DNA of 50,830 nucleotides from Leisingera sp. ANG59 (GCF_013317235.1 NZ_WLCM01000032.1:1-50830); one strand, 5' to 3'; shown: positions 8,523 through 17,675, numbered from the stretch's first letter. Made by a program: numbers and translations. The notes: generated from the sequence alone by a model not told the origin.

Positions 8523-9407
8523 TTACACAGTATCCGGCAGCTCCACCGCCCCGCGCATCAGCACGAAGCCCTCGCCAGCTACCCGCACGCCCTCGATCGC
8601 ATCCGGCGCGCCAACCCGTGCCACCCGCGCCTGGCCCGGGCGGCCCATGCCGTGGCCCTGCTCGGCGGTGAATTCTGCCTTGCCCATCAGGCTATGCTTC
8701 CACAGATAAGACGCCATCGCGCCGGTCGCAGACCCGGTAAAAGGATCCTCCGGTGGGCTCGGCGGCGCCATCAGCAGGCGCGAGAAGGTGTCGCCCGCCT
8801 CCGTCGCCCCCTCCAGCACCACCAGAAACGGCTCCATCATGTCGATGCCGTCAGCGCCCAGCGACTTGCCCAATGCGGCCAGCGCCTCCAGGTTCAGCTC
8901 CGCCGCCTCCAGCGCGGCGCGGTCGCGCAGCACGGTGACGCAGAACGGCAGCCCGGTGGAGACCTTCTGCGGCTGCCCCACAATCGCCTCCACCGGCAGC
9001 GACACCGCCGCCGCCACCAGTTCCGGGTCGGCAAAAGGCCCGAACTCCGGCGCAACCTGCGTCATCTCGATCAGATCGCCGTCCAGCCGCACCGGCACGA
9101 TGCCGGCGCCGGTCTCCAGGGTGATGCTATCGCCCTGAAACAGCCCCCGGTCCCGCATCGCCGCGACTGTCGCAATGGTCGGATGGCCGGCAAAGGGGAT
9201 CTCGCGGCTGGCCAGGAAATAGCGCACCTTGACATCCGCCACCTCCGACGGCCCGGTGAAGGTGCACTCCACCAGCGAGGTTTCCCGCACATAAGCGGTG
9301 CAGACCTCCACCGGAAGATGCGCGCCCTCATGCACCACCGCGCAGCCGTTGCCGCCGAACGCCCGGTCCGAGAAGGCATCCACCCAGTCGAAATCAAATT
9401 GTGCCAT
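8523..9407 (-). CDS. PhzF family isomerase
   Basis: 294-aa member of the PhzF/diaminopimelate-epimerase fold family. The start is the ATG at 9407 (MAQFDFDWVDAF), preceded by GGAGG eight bases upstream; an in-frame GTG directly before it is less likely. E47 in SLVECTF aligns with the catalytic glutamate of PhzF, and the second half-domain motif DPFTGSATGAMASYL is present. Family members isomerise or epimerise small acids; only a few take part in phenazine synthesis and no phenazine genes are nearby. Its start overlaps the stop of the upstream peptidase gene by one base, so the two are co-translated. Confidence 0.9.
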   Translation of the reverse strand: MAQFDFDWVDAFSDRAFGGNGCAVVHEGAHLPVEVCTAYVRETSLVECTFTGPSEVADVKVRYFLASREIPFAGHPTIATVAAMRDRGLFQGDSITLETGAGIVPVRLDGDLIEMTQVAPEFGPFADPELVAAAVSLPVEAIVGQPQKVSTGLPFCVTVLRDRAALEAAELNLEALAALGKSLGADGIDMMEPFLVVLEGATEAGDTFSRLLMAPPSPPEDPFTGSATGAMASYLWKHSLMGKAEFTAEQGHGMGRPGQARVARVGAPDAIEGVRVAGEGFVLMRGAVELPDTV

Positions 9408-10555
9408 CACGAATTCCTCCGCCGCATTTTTGCTATGAACGCCCGCTCCGAGCCTGGCCGCTTGCGCAATTCCATCACCTGCGCCTCAAACTCTGCCATG
9501 CCAATACCAAAGGCGCCCTGAAACGCCTGATCCCAGCTTTGCCCGGCGCCGAGACTCCGCCAGAATCTGAACAACGTTTTCTCGCCGTTTACCCGGGTCA
9601 GGATATGAACCGCGTAGTGGGCGAAGTCGTAGTCGCCTTCGGTGCCGACCGTTTTGTGCGCCCGCATGCCACTGAGGCTCTTCTTCGACTTCAGCGACCT
9701 CTCACGCAGCTCCGAAAGACCCGGCGCGCGCAGGCGCAGGGCCCTCTTGCCGAACCGGGCCGCAACCACCTCGGCGCTGCCTTCCACCAGCCAGGCGGGC
9801 CCCATTCGGGCACGCACCGCGCGGCCGTTGAACCCTTCGGAGCGGGCGCCGCCCAGTTCGGCCTGAACCAGATGCATGTATTCATGCGCCATCATCGACC
9901 CCAGCCATTTGCGGGAGCGCTTGAGCCAGGCATTATCCGCCTGATGCGGATTGTCCCAGCAGATATACATAAACTTCAGGTAGGCCGCCCCCGCGACGCC
10001 GAAGGTGTTCCTGCAATGAGCGGCAATCGACGCATCCGGGTTGAAGCGCGCATTGGACATCTGGCTCAGCAGCCGGCGTACATACCCCTGGACCGTCTTG
10101 GTATCTCCTGCCGCTGCAATCCCGATATGCCCGGCCAGCACAATCCCGTATTCCTGGTCCATAAATCGCAGAACACGGTCATGCGCCTGCCGGATGCCCT
10201 TTTCCACATTGGGTGCATCCGCCAGAATCCGCACCGGCGCGGCTGACGGCAGATACCGTTTCAGACCGCTGTTCAGAGCCGGCAGCTCCCGGCACCAGTG
10301 TATGGCGGTTTTCGGAGCCAGTGGCGGCAGCCCGGCCAGCACTGCGGACCCGGCCTGCGCCCGCTTCAACGCCTGCCAGGCAGCCTTGGTCTGCTGAGTC
10401 AGCCGCCCGTCCGGCTGGCCCGGAGCATATCCCAGCTCCGCCAACTGCCGCTGCACGCAGGCCACGAACGGATCAGCACTTGCGGGTGCAGACAGGGCTG
10501 ACAGCCCAAGCGCCAGCCACAGCGCCTGAACCAACGGGCGGAATTTCCTGAACAT
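9407..10555 (-). CDS. Secreted zinc-metallopeptidase-like protein with peptidoglycan-binding-like N-terminus
   Basis: 382-aa protein starting at 10555 (MFRKFRPLVQALWLALG), where GGAGAGG gives a good ribosome site. A signal peptide ends near residue 28 (ASA). Residues 30-65 resemble a short peptidoglycan-binding repeat (RQLAELGYAPGQPDGRLTQQTKAAW). The C-terminal half holds HEYMH (H224, E225, H228) and WLVEGSAE with E259, the gluzincin HExxH...E zinc-site pattern; ahead of it is a cysteine pair (C181, C199). Likely a periplasmic or outer-surface peptidase. Substrate and exact family are not recognised. Translationally coupled to the PhzF-like gene. Confidence 0.7.
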   Translation of the reverse strand: MFRKFRPLVQALWLALGLSALSAPASADPFVACVQRQLAELGYAPGQPDGRLTQQTKAAWQALKRAQAGSAVLAGLPPLAPKTAIHWCRELPALNSGLKRYLPSAAPVRILADAPNVEKGIRQAHDRVLRFMDQEYGIVLAGHIGIAAAGDTKTVQGYVRRLLSQMSNARFNPDASIAAHCRNTFGVAGAAYLKFMYICWDNPHQADNAWLKRSRKWLGSMMAHEYMHLVQAELGGARSEGFNGRAVRARMGPAWLVEGSAEVVAARFGKRALRLRAPGLSELRERSLKSKKSLSGMRAHKTVGTEGDYDFAHYAVHILTRVNGEKTLFRFWRSLGAGQSWDQAFQGAFGIGMAEFEAQVMELRKRPGSERAFIAKMRRRNS

Positions 10556-10594
10556 CAAATGCCTCTCCTGCTCAATCATCCGGTCAAAACAAAT

Positions 10595-10617
10595 CAGGCC
10601 CCCAAAATGGGAGCCTG
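10595..10617 (-). terminator. Intrinsic terminator of the hsp20-DUF1150 operon
   Basis: On the minus strand CAGGC-TCCCA loops to TGGGG-GCCTG and is followed by ATTTGTTTTG. It lies 79 bp beyond the DUF1150 stop, a suitable place for the end of this operon. Confidence 0.65.
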
Positions 10618-10696
10618 TCTGCAAAAACATCAAGCGGTTTCCCGCAACTGCGCCGGAGCCTGTGGCAGGATCAATGCACAGGTATCACAGCGGGGT

Positions 10697-10921
10697 TCAG
10701 TGCACCGGCACCGGTGTCATGTCATTCTGCCGCGCCAGCACAAAGGCCAGGCGGCGGTCGGCCACCAGCGCCAGCTGGCCGCCCTCGGCGTCGTGCACCG
10801 CATAAAGCTGCTCGCGCCCGCCGGCGCTCTGCTGCACCTCTTTGGGAAGATCCGCCACCGCAACCGCCTTCACATAGACGGTCCGGTCGCCGGCATCCTT
10901 GAAGTCAAACGGTGTATGCAT
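10697..10921 (-). CDS. DUF1150 family protein
   Basis: 74-aa small soluble protein of the DUF1150 family, found mainly in alphaproteobacteria and usually next to a small heat-shock gene. The sequence has the typical YVKAVAVADLP and ELYAVHD-like YAVHDAEGG segments. It begins five bases after the hsp20 stop with a GGGTAAGAG ribosome site, so it is the second gene of the heat-shock operon. Function unknown; co-expression with Hsp20 suggests a proteostasis role, which is inference. Confidence 0.85.
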   Translation of the reverse strand: MHTPFDFKDAGDRTVYVKAVAVADLPKEVQQSAGGREQLYAVHDAEGGQLALVADRRLAFVLARQNDMTPVPVH

Positions 10922-10926
10922 TGCTC

Positions 10927-11340
10927 TTACCCCTTTCTGATACTGATTGTCTGGACCACGGTTTCCGGGCGCGCGCGGGTCAGATCCACATGCAGCAGCC
11001 CGTTCTCCATCACCGCCTCGCCCACTTCGACGCCGTCGGCCAGCACGAACATGCGCTGGAACTGGCGCGCCGCGATGCCGCGGTGCAGGAACACCCGACC
11101 CTCGCTGTCGTCGCGCTGGCGGCCGCGGATCACCAGCTGGCGGTCCTCGACGGTGATCGCCAGATCCTCTTCGGCGAAACCGGCCACGGCCAGGGTGATG
11201 CGGTAGGAATGATCGGAAGTCTGTTCGATATTATAGGGGGGATAGCCTTCGTTGCCCGACTTGGCCGAGCGTTCCAGGAGGCGTTCCAGCTGCTCGAACC
11301 CCAGCATATGCGGGTAAGAGCCCAAGGTTAGTTTCGACAC
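10927..11340 (-). CDS. Small heat shock protein, Hsp20 family
   Basis: 137-aa alpha-crystallin-type holdase chaperone that binds unfolding proteins. The start is GTG at 11340 with AAGGA eight bases upstream. The alpha-crystallin domain occupies roughly residues 35-130: YNIEQTSDHSYRITLAVAGF, then VEDRQLVIRG, then the C-terminal ENGLLHVDL strand. There is no clear IxI tail beyond ISIRKG. A candidate sigma32 promoter is upstream. The first gene of a two-gene operon with DUF1150. Confidence 0.93.
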   Translation of the reverse strand: MSKLTLGSYPHMLGFEQLERLLERSAKSGNEGYPPYNIEQTSDHSYRITLAVAGFAEEDLAITVEDRQLVIRGRQRDDSEGRVFLHRGIAARQFQRMFVLADGVEVGEAVMENGLLHVDLTRARPETVVQTISIRKG

Positions 11341-11408
11341 GCTGTTCGTCCTTTATGCCAAAGCGACGGATATCCGCGGCCCCGCTTCCGGCAGCCGCTT
11401 CCCGAAGA

Positions 11409-11437
11409 ATATGGGAAGTTCTTTCTGGTTTCACAAG
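11409..11437 (-). promoter_or_regulatory. Candidate RpoH (sigma32) promoter of hsp20
   Basis: On the minus strand CTTGTGA (11431-11437), a 15-bp spacer and CCCATAT (11409-11415). This fits the heat-shock promoter pattern CTTGAAA-N11-17-CCCATNT closely. It is 69 bp upstream of the GTG start of hsp20. Confidence 0.7.
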
Positions 11438-11521
11438 ACCATGTGCCCATAGGTCTAGCGGAAAAGCCCTTAACGAAGTATCTTCACCCTCACTTCATTC
11501 ATCAGCCGAATTGAGTCGCCC

Positions 11522-11746
11522 ATGAACGCACCTACAGATGTGTCGATGAAGACAGATGAGGTTTTGAAGGTCGAGTTAGAGGTTTTCCGCAGGCAGCACC
11601 GTGATCTGGACGAGGCAATCAGCGCGCTGGAAGAGCGCGGCACCGCCGATCAGCTGACGATCCGCCGCCTGAAGAAGCAGAAACTGATCCTGAAAGACAA
11701 GATCGCCTTGATCGAAGACCGGCTGACCCCGGACATCATCGCCTGA
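11522..11746 (+). CDS. YdcH family protein (DUF465)
   Basis: 74-aa, highly charged, almost entirely helical protein of the YdcH/DUF465 family. The central LEVFRRQHRDLDEAISALEERG and C-terminal LKKQKLILKDKIALIE segments form the family's two-helix hairpin. Proteins of this type are very common in proteobacteria and have no established function. It is divergent from hsp20; no operon partner is seen downstream, where a structured GC-rich spacer begins. Confidence 0.85.
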   Translation: MNAPTDVSMKTDEVLKVELEVFRRQHRDLDEAISALEERGTADQLTIRRLKKQKLILKDKIALIEDRLTPDIIA

Positions 11747-11835
11747 CCCCGCGCCGGGCTGCCGGCGCGCCAGCCGGTGCCACAGCCGTACGGGCGAAAG
11801 CTGCAGAACGCAGCGGTTTCACTTGACTAAACAGG

Positions 11836-11879
11836 GCCTCCCGCCCCCTTCTCCGCGCAGGCAAGCTGCGCCGGGAGGC
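11836..11879. repeat. Nested GC-rich inverted repeat between ydcH-like and oxidoreductase genes
   Basis: Outer arms GCCTCCCG (11836-11843) and CGGGAGGC (11872-11879) enclose inner arms GCGCAG (11855-11860) and CTGCGC (11866-11871). The structure sits between convergent genes and may act as a factor-independent or Rho-assisted terminator for either, though no T-run follows. Confidence 0.4.
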
Positions 11880-11933
11880 GTTGGGCCTGGCAGCGCGCCC
11901 GGCAGCGCGCTGCGGTCGTGCTATGCGGCTGTG

Positions 11934-13973
11934 TCAGAGATCCTTGCACAGCCGCAGCGCGTCATAGACGGCGGCGTGGATATTGCGCCCCGCCACCGCG
12001 TCACCGGCGCGGGCCAGCCAGAATTCCCCTGCGGGGTTCGCCTCTGCAAAGGGACTGCGGCCGGCAATCATTTTCTGATGGTCCAGCTGCCCCAGATTGC
12101 GCGATTTGGGCTTCAGCGCGTGGTACAAGTCCTCCGCCGGGGTGATCCCGTGCTCAGAGACCACATGGTCCGCGAGCCGTTCCTGCACCTCTCCGGTCAG
12201 CACATGGCGAAGGGTCACGCGCTTGCGGCTGCCCTCGGCAGCAACGGACACAGGCTCCAGCAGGCTCTCGAACGCCACCCCCTGCCGCGCCAGATCACGC
12301 AGAACCACAGCAGAATTGGTCGGCCCCAGATCATGCCCCGCCATCCGGTCCGGCGTTGCCAGCGTGACCGCGCAGCCCATCCGTGCCATCACATCCGCAC
12401 AGACCAGCGCCGCGTGATCTCCGACCTCGTCCAGCAGCAGCACTTCGCCCGCCACCCGCGCCTCGCCGGACAGCACCTCCCAGCTGCAGGTCGCCAGATG
12501 CCCGCCCGGAATATCCAGCGGTTCCGGCCAGCCGCCGGTGGCCACGATCACCGCATCCGGGGCCCCCGCCAGCACATCCTCCGCCTCGGCATAAGCATTG
12601 AGACGCACATCGACGCCCAGCCGCTCCACCTCCGAGATCAGCCAGTCCGCCACGCCCCAGATCTGCCGCCGGGTCATGCCCTTGGCCGCCAGTACAATCT
12701 GGCCGCCAAGCCGAGCGCCGGCCTCAAACAGCACCACATCATGGCCGCGCTCTGCCGCCACCCGCGCGGCCTCCAGCCCCGCCGGGCCGCCGCCGGCCAC
12801 CACCACCTTGCGCCGCTCCGCCGCCGGTTCAATCACATGCGGCATCAGCATCTCGCGCCCCGTCGCCGCATTATGGCCGCAGACCGCAGGCTTGCCCTGG
12901 TTGACCCGGTCGACGCAGTAGCCCAGCGCCACGCAGGGCCGGATGCGTTCCTCCGCGCCCTGCCGCAGCTTCTGCACCAGATAGGGGTCGGCCATATGGG
13001 CGCGGGTCATGCCGATCATGTCCGCCTGCCCCTCGCGGATCGCATGTCGGGCGGTGGCAATATCCGCCACCCCGCCGGCATGGAACACCGGCAGATCCAC
13101 CGCCGCGCGGATCGCGCCCGCCACAGTCAGGTCCGGCGCCGCGGGCATCCCCATCGGCGCCACCCAGCCGGCCAGCCCCAGATCGTCATAGGGCGCGCCT
13201 GCCAGCACGTTCAGGAAATCCACCGCGCCGGTGGCGGCAATCTTCTGCGCTGCCTCAATACAGTCTGCCGCGCTGAGGCCGCCCTCCGCCAGCTCATCCC
13301 CCGTGACCCGCATGCCGAGGATCAGATCCGGCCCCACCGCCGCGCGCACCGCCTCCAGGACCTGCAGCGTCAGCCGCAGCCGGTTGCCGAGCGATCCGCC
13401 GTAGTCATCCTCGCGGGTATTCACCAAGGGCGACAGGAACTGCCCCAGCAGATGCGAATGCGACAGGATCTCGATGCCGTCGAAGCCGCCCTGCCGGCAG
13501 CGCTCCGCCGCAGCCGCGAAGTCCTTGATGACGCGGGAGATATCCTCCATCTCCATCATCTTTGGAAACGCCCTATGCGCCCGCTCCCGCCGCCCCGACG
13601 GCCCCAGAACCGGCAGCCAGTGGCCGTCGTCCCAGGCGGTGCGCCGGCCCATATGGGTGATCTGGCACATCACCGCCGCGCCATGCTTGCGCACCCCGTC
13701 CGTGAGCCGCTGGAACCACGGGATGATGCTGTCATCACCCGCATACAACTGCCCGAACACCGACGGGCTGTCCGGCGCGATATTGGTCGACCCGCCAATC
13801 ATTGTCAGTGCAATGCCGCCCTTCGCCTTCTCCTCGTGGTACAGCCGGTATCGGTCGCGCGGATGGCCGCCCTCCTGGAACGAGGGTGCATGAGCCGTGC
13901 TCATGATCCGGTTGCGCAAGGTCAGATGGCGCAATTGCAAAGGCTGGAGGAGCGGGTCGGTCTGCTGGGTCAT
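11934..13973 (-). CDS. NADH:flavin oxidoreductase / TMADH-like FMN-FeS-FAD enzyme (possible N-demethylase)
   Basis: 679-aa enzyme, start ATG at 13973 (MTQQTDPLLQPLQLRHLTLRN). The N-terminal old-yellow-enzyme TIM barrel binds FMN (about 1-340). An Fe-S segment follows, then a C-terminal FAD/NAD domain with VVVAGGGPAGLEAAR near residue 390. This is the architecture of trimethylamine dehydrogenase, 2,4-dienoyl-CoA reductase and rhizobial stachydrine/N-methylproline demethylases. The cluster cysteines are C347, C353 and C365; the usual fourth one at +3 is L350. The RPC-x5-C-x-DR-type segment recalls the demethylase subgroup, but this is recognition from memory, not a search. Divergent from uraA, with about 236 bp between starts. 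Confidence 0.85.
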   Translation of the reverse strand: MTQQTDPLLQPLQLRHLTLRNRIMSTAHAPSFQEGGHPRDRYRLYHEEKAKGGIALTMIGGSTNIAPDSPSVFGQLYAGDDSIIPWFQRLTDGVRKHGAAVMCQITHMGRRTAWDDGHWLPVLGPSGRRERAHRAFPKMMEMEDISRVIKDFAAAAERCRQGGFDGIEILSHSHLLGQFLSPLVNTREDDYGGSLGNRLRLTLQVLEAVRAAVGPDLILGMRVTGDELAEGGLSAADCIEAAQKIAATGAVDFLNVLAGAPYDDLGLAGWVAPMGMPAAPDLTVAGAIRAAVDLPVFHAGGVADIATARHAIREGQADMIGMTRAHMADPYLVQKLRQGAEERIRPCVALGYCVDRVNQGKPAVCGHNAATGREMLMPHVIEPAAERRKVVVAGGGPAGLEAARVAAERGHDVVLFEAGARLGGQIVLAAKGMTRRQIWGVADWLISEVERLGVDVRLNAYAEAEDVLAGAPDAVIVATGGWPEPLDIPGGHLATCSWEVLSGEARVAGEVLLLDEVGDHAALVCADVMARMGCAVTLATPDRMAGHDLGPTNSAVVLRDLARQGVAFESLLEPVSVAAEGSRKRVTLRHVLTGEVQERLADHVVSEHGITPAEDLYHALKPKSRNLGQLDHQKMIAGRSPFAEANPAGEFWLARAGDAVAGRNIHAAVYDALRLCKDL

Positions 13974-14209
13974 GAAGGAATTTTCCGGGCAAAATCTCCC
14001 CAGCAGAACAGCCGCCCGGCCGCCATCTGGCTTGCAGAAAACCGGCATCCCCCGGCCCCTGTTGCGACACCCTGTCCGCTGGCCGCAAAAACACTCTCTG
14101 ACCGGATGGTCAAAGCCGCATTTTCCCATTAGGAGCACTGCAATTTTGCCCGCACCCCGGCAACACCCCGGTCCGGGCCAGCGTAAACACCTGAGATAAG
14201 AGCGAGACC

Positions 14210-15493
14210 ATGACCGCCACCAGCGACCCCGCCGACGCGCCCGCCGCCCCCGGAACCGATTACAAATTCACCCCGAAACAAGCCCTTGTCGGCGCCCAGA
14301 TGCTGTTTGTCGCCTTCGGCGCGCTGGTGCTTGTGCCGCTGCTCACGGGCCTTGACCCCAGCGTCGCACTGTTCACCGCAGGGCTTGGCACGCTGATCTT
14401 CCAGGTCGTTACCCGCGGCCAGGTGCCGGTGTTCCTGGCGTCCTCCTTTGCCTTCATCGCGCCGATCATCTACGGCGTGCAGACCTGGGGCATGGCGGCC
14501 ACCACCGGCGGCCTCGCAGCAGCGGGCCTGCTGTATGTCGCGCTCTCCTTTGCCATCCGCGCCTTTGGCTCCGGCTTCCTGCACCGGCTGCTGCCGCCCG
14601 TTGTGGTCGGGCCCGTGATCATGGTGATCGGCCTGTCGCTGGCGCCGGTTGCGGTCAACATGGCCACCGGCCTCGCAGGCGACACCCAGGTGATGCCGCG
14701 CAACACCGCGCTCTTGCTCGCCGCCATTTCACTGGGCGCCACCATGCTGACGGCCATCCTCGGCCGCGGCATCATGCGGGTGGTGCCGATCCTGGCAGGC
14801 GTCGCCGCGGGCTACATCGCCGCGGTGGCCCTCAGCGCGATCACCGGTGACGCTCTGGTCAGCACCGCCCCGCTGGCGGACGCGCCCTGGTTCAAGGTCC
14901 CGGGCTTTGTCGCGCCCGAGTTCAACCTCGCCGCTATCCTGTTCATCCTGCCGGTCGCCATCGCTCCCGCGATCGAGCACTTCGGCGACATCATGGCGGT
15001 CTCCAGCGTGACCAAGCGCGACTACATGGAAAAACCCGGCATCCAGAACACCATGCTGGGCGACGGCCTCGCCACCGCCGCCGCGGGCCTTCTGGGCGGG
15101 CCGCCCAACACCACCTATTCCGAGGTGACAGGCGCCGTCACGCTCACCCGCGCCTTCAACCCGGCGATCATGACCTGGGCCGCAATCTTTGCCATCGCGC
15201 TGTCCTTTGCGGGCAAACTGTCCGGCGCGCTGTCGACCATCCCGATGCCCGTGATGGGCGGCATCATGATCCTTCTGTTCGGCATGGTCACCGTGGTCGG
15301 CCTGTCGGTCCTTGCCAAACTGGGCGAGGCGCTGTCGGAGGCCCGCAATATGGTGATCATCTCCACCGTGCTGATCATCGGCCTCGGCGGCCTGACGCTG
15401 CAATTCGGCGAAGGCTTCACCCTCGCAGGCATCGGCCTCTCCGGCGTTGCAGGCCTGCTCCTCAACCTGATCCTGCCGCAGCAGCGCGACTGA
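14210..15493 (+). CDS. uraA: Uracil permease, NCS2 family
   Basis: 427-aa nucleobase:cation symporter of the NCS2 family with about 14 membrane segments. The N-terminal [31 protein letters not shown] and the substrate-site segments [13 protein letters not shown] and [15 protein letters not shown] resemble the uracil transporter UraA more than xanthine or urate permeases. It imports uracil for pyrimidine salvage. No pyrimidine genes adjoin it; the divergent flavoenzyme may or may not be related. The GAGCGAG sequence upstream is a modest ribosome site. Confidence 0.9.
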   Translation: MTATSDPADAPAAPGTDYKFTPKQALVGAQMLFVAFGALVLVPLLTGLDPSVALFTAGLGTLIFQVVTRGQVPVFLASSFAFIAPIIYGVQTWGMAATTGGLAAAGLLYVALSFAIRAFGSGFLHRLLPPVVVGPVIMVIGLSLAPVAVNMATGLAGDTQVMPRNTALLLAAISLGATMLTAILGRGIMRVVPILAGVAAGYIAAVALSAITGDALVSTAPLADAPWFKVPGFVAPEFNLAAILFILPVAIAPAIEHFGDIMAVSSVTKRDYMEKPGIQNTMLGDGLATAAAGLLGGPPNTTYSEVTGAVTLTRAFNPAIMTWAAIFAIALSFAGKLSGALSTIPMPVMGGIMILLFGMVTVVGLSVLAKLGEALSEARNMVIISTVLIIGLGGLTLQFGEGFTLAGIGLSGVAGLLLNLILPQQRD

Positions 15494-15507
15494 TCCCGAA
15501 AAGACGC

Positions 15508-15530
15508 GGGGCCGCTGCAAAGGCGGCTCC
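15508..15530. terminator. Hairpin between uraA and the DUF1272 gene
   Basis: GGGGCCGC (15508-15515) pairs with GCGGCTCC (15523-15530) around a 7-base loop, with one G-T pair. On the minus strand it is followed by GCGTCTTTTC, so it could end either convergent transcript. Confidence 0.35.
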
Positions 15531-15532
15531 GC

Positions 15533-15847
15533 TCACCGCTCCTCCGGCCGCAAGTGCCGGATGCGCTCCACATGCGCCGCAATATCTTCGCGGCTGAACT
15601 TCGAATGCACCCGGCGGGTTGACGCCGGATTGTTTCCCAGCCCCAGCTTCAACGCCTCCCGCCAGGCCCGTTTCGGCCGGATCGGCCGCGGCGCAAAGCC
15701 GCCGCCGCAGGTCGGGCAGACATTGTGCAGCACCCTCTCCGCACAGTCCGCGCAATAGGTGCACTCATAACTGCAAATCCGCGCCTCCCCAGCCTCCGGC
15801 GGCAGATCCTTGTCGCACAGCTCGCAATTGGGGCGCAGTTCCAGCAT
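15533..15847 (-). CDS. DUF1272 family zinc-ribbon-like protein
   Basis: 104-aa protein. The start at 15847 (MLELRPNCELCDKDLPP) has AGGGAGA six bases upstream and matches the start of the DUF1272 family. Eight cysteines lie in CxxC-type pairs: C8/C11, C25/C29, C32/C35 and C44/C47, which predicts two zinc sites. The C-terminal part (residues 55-104, arginine rich) is an extension beyond the short DUF1272 core. Function unknown; nucleic acid or protein binding is only a guess. It converges on uraA. Confidence 0.85.
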   Translation of the reverse strand: MLELRPNCELCDKDLPPEAGEARICSYECTYCADCAERVLHNVCPTCGGGFAPRPIRPKRAWREALKLGLGNNPASTRRVHSKFSREDIAAHVERIRHLRPEER

Positions 15848-16054
15848 CGCAGTCTCCCTGTCTCCGCCGCCACCCTGCCGCGCTGCCGCTGCTAGTGCAA
15901 GCAACCCGCGCCGCGCCCCCGCGCGGCGCCACGCCCAACCGCGGGGGCGGTGCAGCTTGCCTGCATCCCCGCGCGGGCGGGAGCCGCCCCCTGCGGCATA
16001 GCGCCAAAGCCCCTGAATCCACGCAAATCCCGCGGTTTTCCCGCCCAAGCCGGA

Positions 16055-16082
16055 TTGCGCAAAACCCAACATTCCCTATAGT
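16055..16082 (+). promoter_or_regulatory. Candidate sigma70-type promoter of purEK
   Basis: TTGCGC (16055-16060), a 16-bp spacer and TATAGT (16077-16082), ending 35 bp upstream of the purE ATG. Spacing and -10 are good, the -35 is partial. Confidence 0.45.
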
Positions 16083-16117
16083 GCGCGCTCCACAAGCCGC
16101 GACAGGAGCCACCAGCC

Positions 16118-16606
16118 ATGGCCGACATCAAAGTGGGCATCATCATGGGCAGCCAATCCGACTGGCCGACCATGAAGGAAGCCGCCAATATCCTCGATGA
16201 ACTGGGCGTTGAATACGAGGCCAAGATCGTCTCAGCCCACCGCACCCCGGACCGGCTGTGGAGCTACGGCAAATCCGCAGCGGACCGCGGCCTGCAGGTG
16301 ATCATCGCAGGTGCCGGCGGCGCCGCCCACCTGCCCGGCATGGTCGCCTCCAAGACCCGGGTGCCGGTGGTCGGCGTGCCGGTCCAGACCCGCGCCCTCT
16401 CCGGCGTCGACTCGCTTTATTCCATCGTGCAGATGCCCAAGGGCTTCCCGGTTGCCACTATGGCGATCGGCGCCGCCGGTGCCGCAAACGCAGGCCTGAT
16501 GGCCGCCGGCATCCTGGCGCTGCAGGACGCAGACCTCGCCCAGCGCCTGGACGACTGGCGCGAGGCGCTTTCGGCGTCCATCCCGGAGGAGCCTTCCGAT
16601 GACTGA
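16118..16606 (+). CDS. purE: 5-(carboxyamino)imidazole ribonucleotide mutase (PurE)
   Basis: 162-aa class I PurE, which moves the carboxylate of N5-CAIR to C4 to give CAIR in purine synthesis. The nucleotide-binding [10 protein letters not shown] (S12, D15) and [10 protein letters not shown] motifs are intact, as is [22 protein letters not shown] ribosome site precedes the ATG. The last eight bases overlap purK, so the two are translated together and act in consecutive steps. Confidence 0.97.
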   Translation: MADIKVGIIMGSQSDWPTMKEAANILDELGVEYEAKIVSAHRTPDRLWSYGKSAADRGLQVIIAGAGGAAHLPGMVASKTRVPVVGVPVQTRALSGVDSLYSIVQMPKGFPVATMAIGAAGAANAGLMAAGILALQDADLAQRLDDWREALSASIPEEPSDD

Positions 16607-17675
16607 CACCCTCGCCCCCGGCGCCACCATCGGCATCCTCGGCGGCGGCCAGCTGGGCCGGATGCTCTCGGTTGCAGCCTCCCGCCTCGGCTTCAAGACC
16701 CATATCTTTGAACCGGGTGCCAACCCGCCCGCAGGCCATGTCGCCGACCGCGTGACCAGCGCCGGCTACGAGGACGCCGAGGCGCTCAAGGCCTTCGCTG
16801 CCTCCGTCGACGTCATCACCTATGAGTTCGAGAACATCCCGACCTCCGCGCTGGATCTGCTGGAATCGCAAAAGCCGATCCGCCCGGGCCGCGAAGCGCT
16901 GCGCATCAGCCAGGACCGGCTGACGGAAAAGACCTTCCTGCAGGACCTCGGCCTCAAGACCGCGCCCTTTGCCGACATCACCGACCAGGCCAGCCTCGAC
17001 GCGGCCCTGGCGGAGATCGGCGCGCCGTCGATCCTGAAAACCCGCCGCTTCGGGTATGACGGCAAGGGCCAAGCCCGCATCAAGGCACCGGAAGACGCAA
17101 GCGAAGCGCTTTCTGCCATGGCGGGTGCGCCCTCGATCCTCGAAGGCTTCGTCAATTTCAGCCACGAGGTCTCGGTCATCGCCGCCCGCGGCACGACAGG
17201 TGAGATCGCCTGCTTCGACCCCGGCGAGAACGTCCACCGCGACGGCATTCTTCACACTACCACCATTCCCGCACGCCTCAGCACCGGCCAGCGCATGGAT
17301 GCGGTGCTGATGGCCGGCAAGATCCTGAACGCGCTGGATTATGTCGGCGTCCTGGGGGTTGAGCTGTTCGTGACGCCCGAAGGCCTGATCGTCAATGAGA
17401 TCGCCCCGCGGGTGCACAACTCCGGCCATTGGACCCAGAACGGCTGCACCGTGGACCAGTTTGAGCAGCACATCCGTGCGGTTGCGGGCTGGCCGCTGGG
17501 CGACGGCCAGCGCCATTCGGATGTGGTGATGGAAAACCTGATTGGCGATGACGTCGACCGCATCCCGGAGCTTGCCAGGGAAACCGATTGCGCCATCCAC
17601 CTCTACGGCAAGGCCGAGGCCAAGCCGGGCCGCAAGATGGGCCATGTGAACCGGGTGCAGAAGCCGCAGAACTGA
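16599..17675 (+). CDS. purK: 5-(carboxyamino)imidazole ribonucleotide synthase (PurK)
   Basis: 358-aa ATP-grasp enzyme that carboxylates AIR with bicarbonate and ATP to N5-CAIR, the substrate of PurE. The N-terminal [12 protein letters not shown] dinucleotide-type motif, central [12 protein letters not shown] and C-terminal [15 protein letters not shown] signatures are complete. The start lies eight bases inside purE with GGAGGAG immediately upstream. A hairpin 50 bp downstream could end transcription. Confidence 0.97.
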   Translation: MTDTLAPGATIGILGGGQLGRMLSVAASRLGFKTHIFEPGANPPAGHVADRVTSAGYEDAEALKAFAASVDVITYEFENIPTSALDLLESQKPIRPGREALRISQDRLTEKTFLQDLGLKTAPFADITDQASLDAALAEIGAPSILKTRRFGYDGKGQARIKAPEDASEALSAMAGAPSILEGFVNFSHEVSVIAARGTTGEIACFDPGENVHRDGILHTTTIPARLSTGQRMDAVLMAGKILNALDYVGVLGVELFVTPEGLIVNEIAPRVHNSGHWTQNGCTVDQFEQHIRAVAGWPLGDGQRHSDVVMENLIGDDVDRIPELARETDCAIHLYGKAEAKPGRKMGHVNRVQKPQN

